DNA of 64,000 nucleotides from Mycobacterium sp. DL. Lineage in GTDB: Bacteria > Actinomycetota > Actinomycetes > Mycobacteriales > Mycobacteriaceae. Position numbers and translations under genes: made by a program. Positions 19,681 through 28,244 of this stretch are shown here, in pieces (positions within the stretch are counted from its first letter, which is position 1; every line of letters starts with the position of its first letter). The stretch covers positions 3,224,001 through 3,288,000 of the forward strand of contig NZ_CP155796.1 of assembly GCF_039729195.1 (NCBI RefSeq), in the 5' to 3' direction. The notes under the pieces are model-generated. The model did not search any database, was not told the origin of the DNA, and was given only the letters and a program-made list of their open reading frames with translations.

Positions 19681-20943
19681 TCAGAAAACCGTGCCGTCGC
19701 TGGCGATGACCAGTGGCGGTAGACCGTCACGCAGGCGTTGCGCCATCGCGCGGCCCGCTGCCCATGTGCCGCCCTCGAGCACGCAGGCCAGCGGCATCTG
19801 CGCGGCGGTCATCCCCAATCGGGAAGACACCAGCGGCGCGAGTTCGTCGAGCAGCGCCACCGTCAGCGCCCGCCACTCGACGACGAGTTCATCGGCGGGA
19901 GTCCAGGTGCGTGTGGCGTATTCGTGCTCACGCATCCGGAGCACCCCGGTGTCGAGAAGCAACCCGCCGTTGCGGTACTCGGGCAGACCGGTCAGGGCGT
20001 CCACTCCGGTCACCGTCACCCCGGCCCAGGTGAACGGCTCGATCAGCGAGTAGGTCAGCCACTGCGACAGTTTGTGCAGCGGCAGCCATCCGGCTGTCAG
20101 GCCGGGACCTGTCACCGCGTGGTGGCGCCAGCAGTCGCCCAGCGCCTCGGCGCCGATGGTGTTGTCCGACAGCCAGATCGGCGACAGGGACGTGAGCAGA
20201 TGCGTCAGGATGTCCCTGGCGTCGACTTCATCGCCGTCTTCGGCGAGCGCATCGAACAGCCCGCCGGGCCTGCCCTGGGTGCCGAACACGTCAGGGTGGG
20301 CGGCCAGCGCGTCGCCCAGGCGACGCATCAGCTGCACTCGCCCTGACAGACCGACCAGCGGGTTGTCGGGCCCCACCTGGAGCATCCGGGCCAGGCGGTC
20401 CTCGGTCAACGCTCGCAGTCCGGCCGCGTCCACCCTCAGCGGCTGCGCCGGATCGCTGGAGAACATCCCGGCGACGAACCCGTGCCAGCTCGCGACGGCC
20501 AGACCCTCCGACCGGGTGAACCGACGGATGGTCTCGCCCCCGTGCTCGGCGAAGCTCCAGTCGGCTCCGGCGCCGGCGTCGAGCAGCACACTGACCACCG
20601 CGACATCGATCAGGGCCCGCGCCCGTTCGTGGCGCCCCGACGAGTCGAGCAGACGATCGAGTTCGGCACGTCGGTCCACTCCGCCGGCCTCGAAATGACG
20701 CCACCGGCTGTGGTACGGGATCACCAGGTCCGGGTAGCGGGCCGAGGTGACGGAGGTGACCTCGTCGGCAGCGGAGTGCAACGCGTCGTCGCGCACCGTG
20801 AACCAGCGTGAGTCACCCGCGCGGGCCCGGTCGAGCAGTTGCACGGACCGGGTGCGCACCGCATCGGTGGTACGCAGTATCGCGGCGGCATCAGCCGGCA
20901 GCGTCGCGCGCAGATCGGCGCTCGCACCGCTGCGCGCGTTCAT
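19681..20943 (-). CDS. urc4: URC4/Urg3 (DUF1688) uracil-catabolism protein
   Basis: The 420-residue product is a member of the DUF1688 family, known as URC4 in yeast uracil catabolism. Recognisable blocks are VIPYHSRWRHFEAGGVDR, SEGLAVASWHGFVAGMFSS, VHxxLPLHKLSQWLTYSL-like WLPLHKLSQWLTYSLIEP, LPEYRNGGLLLDTGVL and VEWRALTVALLDELA. Its start overlaps the stop of the URC1-like gene (ATGA at 20940-20943) and upp follows by 18 nt. The reaction of URC4 proteins is not firmly known; family and context agree with pyrimidine-ring breakdown. Confidence 0.88.
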   Translation of the reverse strand: MNARSGASADLRATLPADAAAILRTTDAVRTRSVQLLDRARAGDSRWFTVRDDALHSAADEVTSVTSARYPDLVIPYHSRWRHFEAGGVDRRAELDRLLDSSGRHERARALIDVAVVSVLLDAGAGADWSFAEHGGETIRRFTRSEGLAVASWHGFVAGMFSSDPAQPLRVDAAGLRALTEDRLARMLQVGPDNPLVGLSGRVQLMRRLGDALAAHPDVFGTQGRPGGLFDALAEDGDEVDARDILTHLLTSLSPIWLSDNTIGAEALGDCWRHHAVTGPGLTAGWLPLHKLSQWLTYSLIEPFTWAGVTVTGVDALTGLPEYRNGGLLLDTGVLRMREHEYATRTWTPADELVVEWRALTVALLDELAPLVSSRLGMTAAQMPLACVLEGGTWAAGRAMAQRLRDGLPPLVIASDGTVF

Positions 20944-22214
20944 GCGTCCAGGCCCCTGCCCTTGACCTTTCTGAGTTCGGTGGCGTCCGGTGCCGTCCCG
21001 GGGGTGTAGTAGCCGGCCGCCGTCTTCGCGTCGATCTCGACCTGCGCGTCGGCGGGAATGAGCTCGTCGGGGATCGACACCCGCTCACCGACCTCGATTC
21101 CGGATCCGGTGATCGCGTCGTACTTCATGTTGCTCATGGACACCAGTCGGTGGATCTTGCTGATGCCGAGCCAGTGCAGGACGTCGGGCATGAGCTCCTG
21201 GAACCGCATGTCCTGCACACCCGCAACACATTCGGTGCGGGCGAAGTACTGGTCGGCGGTGTCGCCGCCGATCTGGCGTTTGCGTGCGTTGTAGACGAGG
21301 AACTTCGTCACCTCACCGAGTGCGCGCCCCTCTTTGCGCGAGTAGGCCACCAGGCCGACCCCGCCGCGCTGCGCCCCCAGGATGCACTCTTCGATCGCGT
21401 GGGTGAGATAGGGCCGGCAGGTGCAGATGTCAGACCCGAACACGTCCGAACCGTTGCACTCGTCGTGCACCCGGGCTGTCAGTTCCACGCTCGGGTCGGC
21501 GAGGCCACGGGGGTCGCCGAAGATGTAGATCGTCTGGCCGCCGATGGGCGGTAGGAACACCTCGAGATCCGACCGTGTCACCAGCTCCGGGTACATACCG
21601 CCGGTCTCTTCGAAAAGCGCTCGCCGCAAATCGGTTTCACTGCAGCCGAAGCGCCGGGCCACACCGGGTAGATGCCACACCGGTTCGATCGCGGCCTTGG
21701 TCACCTGCGCCGCCCCGGTCGACAGCAGTACCCGTTCGTCCGGGATGAGGCGGCCCTTGACGATCGCCTCCCCGATCTCGGGCAGGATCACCTGCGCCTT
21801 GGTGACCGCGATCGTGGGACGGATGTCGAGTCCGGCGGCGAGTTCGTCGGCGAAGACCTCGGCCACCATCGCGCCCCACGGATCCAGGCTGACGATCGAC
21901 GCGGCGTCGCCCCATTGCGGGTGGGGGCCGACGATATCCGTCGGCGAGGTGTTGGTCAGATCCGCACGGTGGTCACGCGACAGCGACCCCGCCGCGACGG
22001 CCAACGCGCGGTAGACGCCGTAGGCGCCACTGTGGGTTCCGACGACATTTCGATGGGCCCGGGTGGCCGTGGTTCCGACGACCGGACCACGCAGCGCCGC
22101 CGTGGGAGCACCCCAGACGATGGCCGGGGCGCCGGCGCCGCCGCTGTGTGAGGTCAGCCGGATGTGTCCGCCCGCGGGCTTCGGGGGAGGCGGTGCGGCG
22201 GCATCGGCGGGCAT
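20940..22214 (-). CDS. urc1: GTP cyclohydrolase II-like protein, URC1 type
   Basis: The 424 residues have an N-terminal extension of about 220 residues not found in RibA, then a GTP-cyclohydrolase-II-like domain with the zinc motif C253-x10-C264-x-C266 (HDECNGSDVFGSDICTC). The RibA segment QEGRGIG is altered to KEGRALG, and the following helix differs. This combination marks URC1 proteins, which act in uracil degradation rather than riboflavin synthesis. The start ATG at 22214 follows GAGGAAAG. It is translationally coupled to the DUF1688 gene. Confidence 0.88.
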   Translation of the reverse strand: MPADAAAPPPPKPAGGHIRLTSHSGGAGAPAIVWGAPTAALRGPVVGTTATRAHRNVVGTHSGAYGVYRALAVAAGSLSRDHRADLTNTSPTDIVGPHPQWGDAASIVSLDPWGAMVAEVFADELAAGLDIRPTIAVTKAQVILPEIGEAIVKGRLIPDERVLLSTGAAQVTKAAIEPVWHLPGVARRFGCSETDLRRALFEETGGMYPELVTRSDLEVFLPPIGGQTIYIFGDPRGLADPSVELTARVHDECNGSDVFGSDICTCRPYLTHAIEECILGAQRGGVGLVAYSRKEGRALGEVTKFLVYNARKRQIGGDTADQYFARTECVAGVQDMRFQELMPDVLHWLGISKIHRLVSMSNMKYDAITGSGIEVGERVSIPDELIPADAQVEIDAKTAAGYYTPGTAPDATELRKVKGRGLDA

Positions 22215-22317
22215 TACTTTCCTCGGCCTCCTCGGCGTCGTCTGCGCGGTCGTGAGGAAAGCCGCCAGCATAGCCACTGTGGACGAACGGCGCCCGCCGT
22301 CCGGCCGGCTCCCGGGT

Positions 22318-23028
22318 TCAGACCGGCCAGACCTCTTGCCGGTGGGCCGCGTCGAAGAACATCCACTCGTAGCGCGACGTCGTGACGAAGTGTGCGCGCG
22401 CACCCGACTCGTCCACCGGAGTGAGGCCCGGACCGGTCCGATCGGCCAGACGCAGGACCTCGGTGACGGTCGTGGCGAACTCCTCGCCTCCGTAGCTGTC
22501 GATCCAGCGTTGATAGCGGGCGTCGGTCGAGCCCCGCTGCATCAGCTCGGCTCCGACCTCTGCGTAGATCCAGTAGCAGGGGAGCACCGCGGCCAACCCG
22601 TCCGCGAAGCTGCCGCTGTAGACGGTGGCCAGCAGATAGCTGTTGTAGGCCTGCGTGGTGGGAGACACCGGAGCCGCTTCGACGGCGTCCTGACTCAGCC
22701 CGAGCGCGGGCAGCAGCTCACCGTGCAGCGCCAGTTCCACGTCGAAGACCTCGGCGGCATGCCGGGCGAACACGGCCGTATCGGCCAGCGTGGGCGCCTT
22801 CGCCGCCACCACCGCCAGTGCGCGAGCGTAGGCACGCAGGTAGTGGACGTCCTGGGCGACATAGTGCGCGAAGGACTCGGGGTCGAGGCTGCCGTCGGTG
22901 AGGCCGGTGATGAACGGGTGCGCTGTGATCGACGCGTAGACCGGACCGATCTCCGTCCACAGTCGGGTGGACCACGAATCAGGGTCAGCCGGGCCGATCC
23001 TCGGCGATGCGTTGTTGGTCTGGGTCAT
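22318..23028 (-). CDS. tenA: TenA/thiaminase II family protein
   Basis: The 236-residue all-helical protein has the TenA hallmarks: HPFITGLTDGSLDPESFAHYV, an Asp-Tyr segment in QDVHYLRAYARAL, the catalytic Cys in LPCYWIYAEVG and Tyr in WIDSYGGEEF. TenA hydrolyses aminopyrimidine products of thiamine decay. It lies 103 nt upstream of the URC1-like gene on the same strand and may be the first gene of that operon, which would put a second pyrimidine-processing enzyme in the unit. ATG 23028 is chosen over 23037 for its AGGA spacing. Confidence 0.88.
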   Translation of the reverse strand: MTQTNNASPRIGPADPDSWSTRLWTEIGPVYASITAHPFITGLTDGSLDPESFAHYVAQDVHYLRAYARALAVVAAKAPTLADTAVFARHAAEVFDVELALHGELLPALGLSQDAVEAAPVSPTTQAYNSYLLATVYSGSFADGLAAVLPCYWIYAEVGAELMQRGSTDARYQRWIDSYGGEEFATTVTEVLRLADRTGPGLTPVDESGARAHFVTTSRYEWMFFDAAHRQEVWPV

Positions 23029-23116
23029 GACGATCATCCTGTCAGCGATGAGTAAACGGCTCGCTGTTGGTCAATACCGATGACCACACCGACCGAACTG
23101 CCGGAGAGTGACTTCC

Positions 23117-23818
23117 ATGACCGAGACCAATGCCCTGCCGCCCGTGGCGGATGCCCAGACCTGGCGCGAGGAACTCGACAAGCTACGGGAGCGGGAGAAG
23201 GCCGCCACCCGCGAACTCGACTCGATCGCCGCGCAACGGCGCCGACTGCCGATGGTCGAGATGCCGGACTACACGTTGATCGGGGCGGACGGGCCGATCC
23301 GGTTCGCCGACATCTTCTGCGGACGCTCGCAGCTCATCGTCTACAACCACATGTGGAGTGACGGCGCCGAATGGCAGTGCGGCGGATGCACCGGCTACAC
23401 ATCACAATTCACCCGGCTGGACTTCCTCGACAGCTACGACGCGCGGTTTGTGATCGTGACCGCGGGACCGATCGACGAGGCGCTGGCCTACCGCGACAGG
23501 GTCGGCAACGCGATGGACTGGTACTCGTCGTCGGACAGTCCGTTCGCCTCCGATGTCGACGCGGCGCCCGGCACGGGGTTCGCGGTCAATGTGTTCCTGC
23601 GCGACGGTGACACCGTATACCGGACCTGGCATACCAACGGCCGGGGCACCGAGCAGCTCAGCCAGACCTTTCCGCTCATCGATGTACTGCCGTACGGCCG
23701 GCAGGAGGAATGGCAGGATTCGCCCGAGGGCTGGCCCAAGCGGCCGACGTACTCGGGCTGGTTGGACTCGCCTGATATCGCGAAGATGTACGGCAGACCC
23801 GCACCGTCGACTGCCTGA
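23117..23818 (+). CDS. DUF899 thioredoxin-fold protein
   Basis: The 233-residue product belongs to the DUF899 family: an N-terminal charged helix (WREELDKLREREKAATREL), RRRLPMVEMPDY, a thioredoxin-like strand and a CGGCTGYTSQF motif replacing the usual CxxC. The C-terminus has WLDSPD. It is divergent from tenA and precedes tpx by 50 nt on the same strand, so a thiol or peroxide role is plausible but inferred. ATG 23117 is preferred over GTG 23108 because GGAGAG lies 8 nt upstream. Confidence 0.85.
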   Translation: MTETNALPPVADAQTWREELDKLREREKAATRELDSIAAQRRRLPMVEMPDYTLIGADGPIRFADIFCGRSQLIVYNHMWSDGAEWQCGGCTGYTSQFTRLDFLDSYDARFVIVTAGPIDEALAYRDRVGNAMDWYSSSDSPFASDVDAAPGTGFAVNVFLRDGDTVYRTWHTNGRGTEQLSQTFPLIDVLPYGRQEEWQDSPEGWPKRPTYSGWLDSPDIAKMYGRPAPSTA

Positions 23819-23868
23819 GGTCCACACCCAGACGCGACGCCGTGGGTGGCGCTTGGCAGACTGGTCGC

Positions 23869-24366
23869 ATGGCACAGATAACCCTGCGGGGAAATGCGAT
23901 CAACACCATCGGAGAACTGCCCGCTGTCGGATCGCCGGCGCCCGGCTTCACCCTCACCGGCACCGATCTCGGCGAGGTCAAGGCCGACGGCTTCGCCAAC
24001 AAGCCTCTGCTGCTCAACATCTTCCCGTCGGTGGACACCCCGGTCTGTTCTGCCAGCGTCCGCACATTCAACGAACGCGCGGCCGCGGACGGGGTGTCGG
24101 TGCTGTGTGTGTCCAAGGATCTGCCGTTCGCGCAGAAGCGGTTCTGCGGCGCCGAGGACATCGAGAATGTGGAGATCGCCTCGGCGTTCCGCACCGGCTT
24201 CGGTGAGGACTACGGGGTCACCATCACCGACGGTCCGATGGCAGGTCTGCTGGCCCGCGCTGTTGTGGTGATCGGTGCGGACGGCGCCGTGACGTATACC
24301 GAGTTGGTGCCCGAGATCGGGCAGGAGCCCGATTATGACGCGGCCCTGGCGGCGCTCAAGGCGTGA
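23869..24366 (+). CDS. tpx: Thiol peroxidase Tpx
   Basis: This 165-residue peroxiredoxin reduces peroxides with thioredoxin-type reductants. The peroxidatic Cys is in PSVDTPVCSASVRTFN (about residue 60) and the resolving Cys is in FCGAEDIENV. The N-terminus begins ITLRGNAINTIGELP, typical of Tpx. ATG 23869 is chosen as the conserved start. It follows the DUF899 gene closely, and a GC-rich palindrome lies just behind its stop. Confidence 0.95.
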   Translation: MAQITLRGNAINTIGELPAVGSPAPGFTLTGTDLGEVKADGFANKPLLLNIFPSVDTPVCSASVRTFNERAAADGVSVLCVSKDLPFAQKRFCGAEDIENVEIASAFRTGFGEDYGVTITDGPMAGLLARAVVVIGADGAVTYTELVPEIGQEPDYDAALAALKA

Positions 24367-24383
24367 GCCGGCACACACCCTAA

Positions 24384-24401
24384 ACGGCGGCGCGCCGCCG
24401 T
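24384..24401 (+). terminator. GC-rich palindrome after tpx
   Basis: ACGGCGGCGCGCCGCCGT is a perfect 18-nt palindrome 18 nt after the tpx stop. It could form a very short-looped hairpin and act as a weak terminator; no U tract follows. Confidence 0.35.
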
Positions 24402-24564
24402 AGATCACCGTTCGATTCCAGTCCTGCATCTCCTTGCTCTGCCCTGCTGCGACAACGTCAATTCACGCCGACACGTGGTGTAGAAGTGGTCATAGTGACT
24501 GTTGTGAATCACTGACAGTCCGGCGCCACAGGGGTGCCGGCATCGGGAAAGCGGTGGAAGTGCC

Positions 24565-25164
24565 ATGCGACGCGTTCTGGTCCTCGTAATCGGTTTTGCC
24601 CTTTTGGTGGCGACGCCAGGCCTCGCGACCGCCAGCCCGCGCTCGGCCACCAACCAGAAGGCCGTGGACCTGGTGATCGCGCGGGCCCTCTCGCAGCGCG
24701 GCGTCCCGTTCGCCTACGGCGGCGGCGGCGCCTCGGGGCCGAGCAAGGGCACCGTCTCTGTGCCCGAACCAGATCAGGCGGCGACCGATGCCGGGGCGCT
24801 CGACCTGGCGCCAGGACTGAACCTGCCTACCGTCACGCCGGGTCTCGGCGTCCCGGCACCCGCCCCCGAGCCACGACGGATCGAGGCAGTGGGTTTTGAT
24901 GCGTCCGGACTCATGGTGTACGCCTACGCCGGTGCCGGGGTGAAGCTGCCGAGATCCTCGGGCGAGCAGTACAAGGTCGGCCAGAAGGTCACGCCGAACC
25001 TCGCGCTACCGGGCGACCTTCTGTTCTACGGCCCCGAGGGAACTCAGAGCGTCGCGCTCTTCATCGGCAATGGCCAGATGGTCGAGACCACCGACTCCGG
25101 GGTGGCCGTCTCACCGGTCCGCACCAAGGACATGACTCCGTATCTGGTGCGCATCATCGCGTGA
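24565..25164 (+). CDS. ripD: RipD-like NlpC/P60 protein without catalytic residues
   Basis: The 199-residue product has a signal peptide (cleavage near TASP, about residue 25) and an NlpC/P60 domain closely resembling RipD: RALSQRGVPFAYGGGG, VGFDASGLMVYAYAGAG, KLPRSSGEQYKVGQKV, GDLLFYGPEGTQSVALFIG. As in RipD, the catalytic Cys is Ala (FDASG) and the His is Ser (TQSVAL), so it should bind rather than cut peptidoglycan. A Pro/acid linker is inserted at about 58-105, and the long Pro/Gln tail of M. tuberculosis RipD is absent. Confidence 0.85.
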   Translation: MRRVLVLVIGFALLVATPGLATASPRSATNQKAVDLVIARALSQRGVPFAYGGGGASGPSKGTVSVPEPDQAATDAGALDLAPGLNLPTVTPGLGVPAPAPEPRRIEAVGFDASGLMVYAYAGAGVKLPRSSGEQYKVGQKVTPNLALPGDLLFYGPEGTQSVALFIGNGQMVETTDSGVAVSPVRTKDMTPYLVRIIA

Positions 25165-25520
25165 ACCCGCCCGGGCCGAGCGGACGCACTCGATGTAGTC
25201 AAACATGTTGACCAGCAGCTACTTTGACGCTCACCCCGCGGCCCGCTGAAGTCTGTACACCATCAACCGCGGGGTGCAGCAAAGCTTGGACAGACAGGTT
25301 CCGGGCGGCTCGCTGCACCCATCAGCAAACCAAATCCCAGCGTTCACGCGAGATGTCTCACCGGCGAGCCGAGATCACCGGCCATCGGCGAATGTGGTCA
25401 CCCGGACTCGGGGGTCCGGGTGCCGGACACCACAGAAGGTCGATGCTGTTGCGAACTGCGATTGCACCGGCCTGAACGGGCCGACCTTTGAATCATCCTC
25501 TCCGATTGCGGACTTGACCG
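25165..25520. other. Intergenic stretch without a supported gene
   Basis: These 356 nt lie between ripD and the PE-PPE-like remnant. Open frames here are short and lack family features. The DNA upstream of 25521 does not encode the missing N-terminal half of the PE-PPE-like protein in any frame I checked by eye. Confidence 0.5.
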
Positions 25521-26279
25521 GTGTCGCTTGATCTCTGGTTGCCCTCCCAAGGGGCACTCATCTCGAGTGCGTGGTTGGAGGACAGCGCCGGAAAGGCCGG
25601 CGCTCCCGCCCCGGAGGATCTGTCCTTCGTTCTCGTCGCCAATCCGCTGCGCAAGTACGGCGGCGTACGCCCGGTGTACGACCTCGGCGACACGACCTAC
25701 GTCCTGATCCGGAGCCAGAACATCCCACTACTGGAGCCCCTGCGGATCCTCGGTCTGAACGAACTGGCCGAAAGGCTCAACGACCCGCTCACGGCGATCA
25801 TCGATTCCGCCGACACCCCGATCTTCTCGTCGTTGATGGCCGAACGCGACACGCAGTCAGACGATGCAACCGACGACGACGTCAGCACTGTGGTGATCGA
25901 CGCCCCGCCGGCTGACACCGCGGTCGATACCAGCACTGACACCGATCCGGACGACCCCTCGATCTCCGATCTCGAGGCTGATCCGTCCGCAGATGACGAC
26001 TCGGACGACTCGAACGACTACACCGCCTCCGAAGATCCGCAGTCAGGGCAGGACGAGGGCGACACTGCCGACGAGGGCGACACTGCCGACGATGTCGCCA
26101 AGGACGACTCCGACCTCGACGATTCTGACGCAGACGAGGACGAGGACGAGGCCGGTTCAGGAACCGATGAACAATCCTCCGAAGACGACAAGCCCGCCCG
26201 CTCCACCGACGATTCTTCGGATTCAGACCGTGCCGACTCTGGTTCGTCGGACTCCGACTCGGAGTCGTCTGCCGACTAG
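25521..26279 (+). CDS. Truncated PE-PPE-like hydrolase with acidic tail
   Basis: The first 100 residues resemble the C-terminal half of a PE-PPE alpha/beta hydrolase: PSQGALISSAWLED like a nucleophile-elbow SQ(S/G)A segment, then LSFVLVANPLRKYGG and TYVLIRSQNIPLLEPLRILG. The PE or PPE domain and the first half of the hydrolase are missing and a middle segment looks deleted. Residues 108-252 are a low-complexity Asp/Ser/Glu tail with a tandem EGDTADEGDTAD. The start is a GTG inside the fold. It is either a remnant or a new acidic surface protein; no signal peptide is present. Confidence 0.55.
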   Translation: MSLDLWLPSQGALISSAWLEDSAGKAGAPAPEDLSFVLVANPLRKYGGVRPVYDLGDTTYVLIRSQNIPLLEPLRILGLNELAERLNDPLTAIIDSADTPIFSSLMAERDTQSDDATDDDVSTVVIDAPPADTAVDTSTDTDPDDPSISDLEADPSADDDSDDSNDYTASEDPQSGQDEGDTADEGDTADDVAKDDSDLDDSDADEDEDEAGSGTDEQSSEDDKPARSTDDSSDSDRADSGSSDSDSESSAD

Positions 26280-26406
26280 CCGGTGGTGTATTTGCATAGA
26301 ATATGCTGCAACACAACGCTTTTGTACTGTGGCGGAACCCGCAGCAATCCGATGAGTGCGGAGCATCACGACCGGCGAGATTCTGGCGACGCCTAGACTG
26401 CGAGGC

Positions 26407-28242
26407 ATGAGTCGCAGCGGCCCGCGCAGCACCGCGATCGGTGACGGACTGCTGCAGATCGGCGATTGCCTGGATGCCGGGGGCGGCATCGTGTTGCCAC
26501 CCGGCGTGAACTTGATCTCCCTGATCGACCGCAACATCGCCAACGTCGGTGAATCGATCGCGTACCGCTATCTGGATTTCACCGGACCCGGAGGCGGCCA
26601 CGCCCTCGAGATGACGTGGAACGAGCTCGGCGTCCGGATGCGTGCGATCGCGGCACGCATCCAACGAGTGGCCGGACGGGGAGACCGGGTCGCGATTCTG
26701 GCACCCCAGGGTCTCGACTACGTGGCCGCCTTCTTCGCCGCGATCAAGGCCGGCACCATCGCGGTACCGCTGTTCGTGCCGGAGTTGCCAGGTCACGCAG
26801 AGCGTCTCGACACCGCCCTGCACGATGCACAACCCACCGCCGTGCTGACCACCTCGGCCACACGAAACGGCATCGACGACTTCCTGGGCGCCAGGGTTGC
26901 CCCGACACTGCGCCCGGATGTCATCGTGATCGACGACATCCCCGACTCCGCTGCCGGAGACTATGTGGCGGCCGCAGTCAACGTCGACGACGTCTCCCAC
27001 CTTCAGTACACCGGCGGGGCCACGCGCCCGCCGGTAGGCGTCGAGATCACCCACCGGGCGGTGGGAACAAATCTCCTGCAGATGATCCTGTCGATCGACC
27101 TGCTCGACCGAAACACCCACGGCGTCAGTTGGTTACCGCTGTATCACGACATGGGTTTGTCGATGATCGGTTTCCCCGCGGTCTACGGCGGTCATTCCAC
27201 CCTGATGTCACCCACGGCCTTCGTACGCCGTCCGCTGCGCTGGATCGAGGCATTGTCGGCGGGCTCGCAGATCGGCCGGGTCGTGACCGCCGCGCCGAAC
27301 TTCGCCTACGAGTGGACAGTTCAGCGCGGCCTGCCCGCCGAAGGGTCGGGGATCGACCTGAAGAACGTCGTGATGATCGTGGGTTCCGAGCCCGTGAACA
27401 TCGACGTGATCAGGATGTTCAACGCCGCGTTCGCACCGTTCGGCCTGCCCCGCACCGCGTTCAAGCCGTCCTACGGGCTGGCCGAAGCGACCTTGTTCGT
27501 TTCGACCATCGAGCCCGCCGCCGAGGCCACTGTGGTGCACCTCGATCGTGAACGGCTCGCCGCCGGCCACGCCGTCACAGTAAACTCCGAGCATCCGCGG
27601 GCCGTGGCGCAGGTGTCGTGCGGCACCATCGCCCGGAGTCAGTGGGGTGTGATCGTCGATCCGCAGACGTCCGCCGAGATTCCCGATGGCCGGGTCGGCG
27701 AGATCTGGTTACAGGGAGCGAACATCGGCCGAGGCTACTGGGGCAGACCGGAGGACACCGACCGCATCTTCGGTGCCCACCTCACCTCGACCTTGGCGAC
27801 GGGCAGCCACGCAATGGGCGCTCGATCGGCTGGAACATGGTTGCGCACCGGAGATCTCGGCTGCTATCTGGACGGTGAGCTCTTCGTCACCGGTCGCATC
27901 GCCGACATGCTGACCGTGGCGGGGCTCAGCCACTACCCACAGGACATCGAGACCAGCGCTGCCGAGGCCTCGCCGATCATCCGGCGTGGTTATGCCGCGG
28001 CGTTCACAGTGCCGGGGGAGGCCGGTGACAGCATCGTGGTGGTCGCCGAGCGCGCCGCCGGAACCGCACGCATCGACCGGGCATCAGCGGTCGACTCGAT
28101 CAAGGCTGCGGTGCTGCACCGCCACGGACTGCCGGTCAGCGACGTGCGCATCGTCCCCGCGGGATCGATCCCACGGACGACCAGCGGCAAGCTGGCCCGA
28201 CGAGCCTGCCGCAGCGACTATCTCGGCGGCGCGTTCGACTGA
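26407..28242 (+). CDS. Fatty-acyl-AMP ligase (FadD32-like FAAL)
   Basis: The 611-residue protein has FAAL order and motifs: QGLDYVAAFFAAIKAG, SWLPLYHDMGLSMIGFP, TAAPNFAYEW, KPSYGLAEATLFVST, GYWGRPEDT, WLRTGDLG and the C-terminal TTSGKLARRAC with the adenylation Lys. FAALs activate fatty acids as acyl-AMP for transfer to polyketide synthases or acyl carriers. The usual YTSGSTRTPAGV phosphate loop is altered to YTGGATRPPVGV. No PKS gene is adjacent, so the partner is unknown. ATG 26407 is chosen because the ten conserved N-terminal residues start there. Confidence 0.88.
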   Translation: MSRSGPRSTAIGDGLLQIGDCLDAGGGIVLPPGVNLISLIDRNIANVGESIAYRYLDFTGPGGGHALEMTWNELGVRMRAIAARIQRVAGRGDRVAILAPQGLDYVAAFFAAIKAGTIAVPLFVPELPGHAERLDTALHDAQPTAVLTTSATRNGIDDFLGARVAPTLRPDVIVIDDIPDSAAGDYVAAAVNVDDVSHLQYTGGATRPPVGVEITHRAVGTNLLQMILSIDLLDRNTHGVSWLPLYHDMGLSMIGFPAVYGGHSTLMSPTAFVRRPLRWIEALSAGSQIGRVVTAAPNFAYEWTVQRGLPAEGSGIDLKNVVMIVGSEPVNIDVIRMFNAAFAPFGLPRTAFKPSYGLAEATLFVSTIEPAAEATVVHLDRERLAAGHAVTVNSEHPRAVAQVSCGTIARSQWGVIVDPQTSAEIPDGRVGEIWLQGANIGRGYWGRPEDTDRIFGAHLTSTLATGSHAMGARSAGTWLRTGDLGCYLDGELFVTGRIADMLTVAGLSHYPQDIETSAAEASPIIRRGYAAAFTVPGEAGDSIVVVAERAAGTARIDRASAVDSIKAAVLHRHGLPVSDVRIVPAGSIPRTTSGKLARRACRSDYLGGAFD

Positions 28243-28244
28243 GG

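Noticed and set aside
20072..22151. Long open frames on the plus strand opposite the URC genes.
   Set aside because: They are antisense shadows of strongly conserved minus-strand genes.
24497..24520. Inverted repeat GACTGT-N12-ACAGTC upstream of ripD, considered as a Crp or MtrA site.
   Set aside because: It does not fit TGTGA-N6-TCACA or a clear MtrA pattern, and 6-bp arms are weak evidence.
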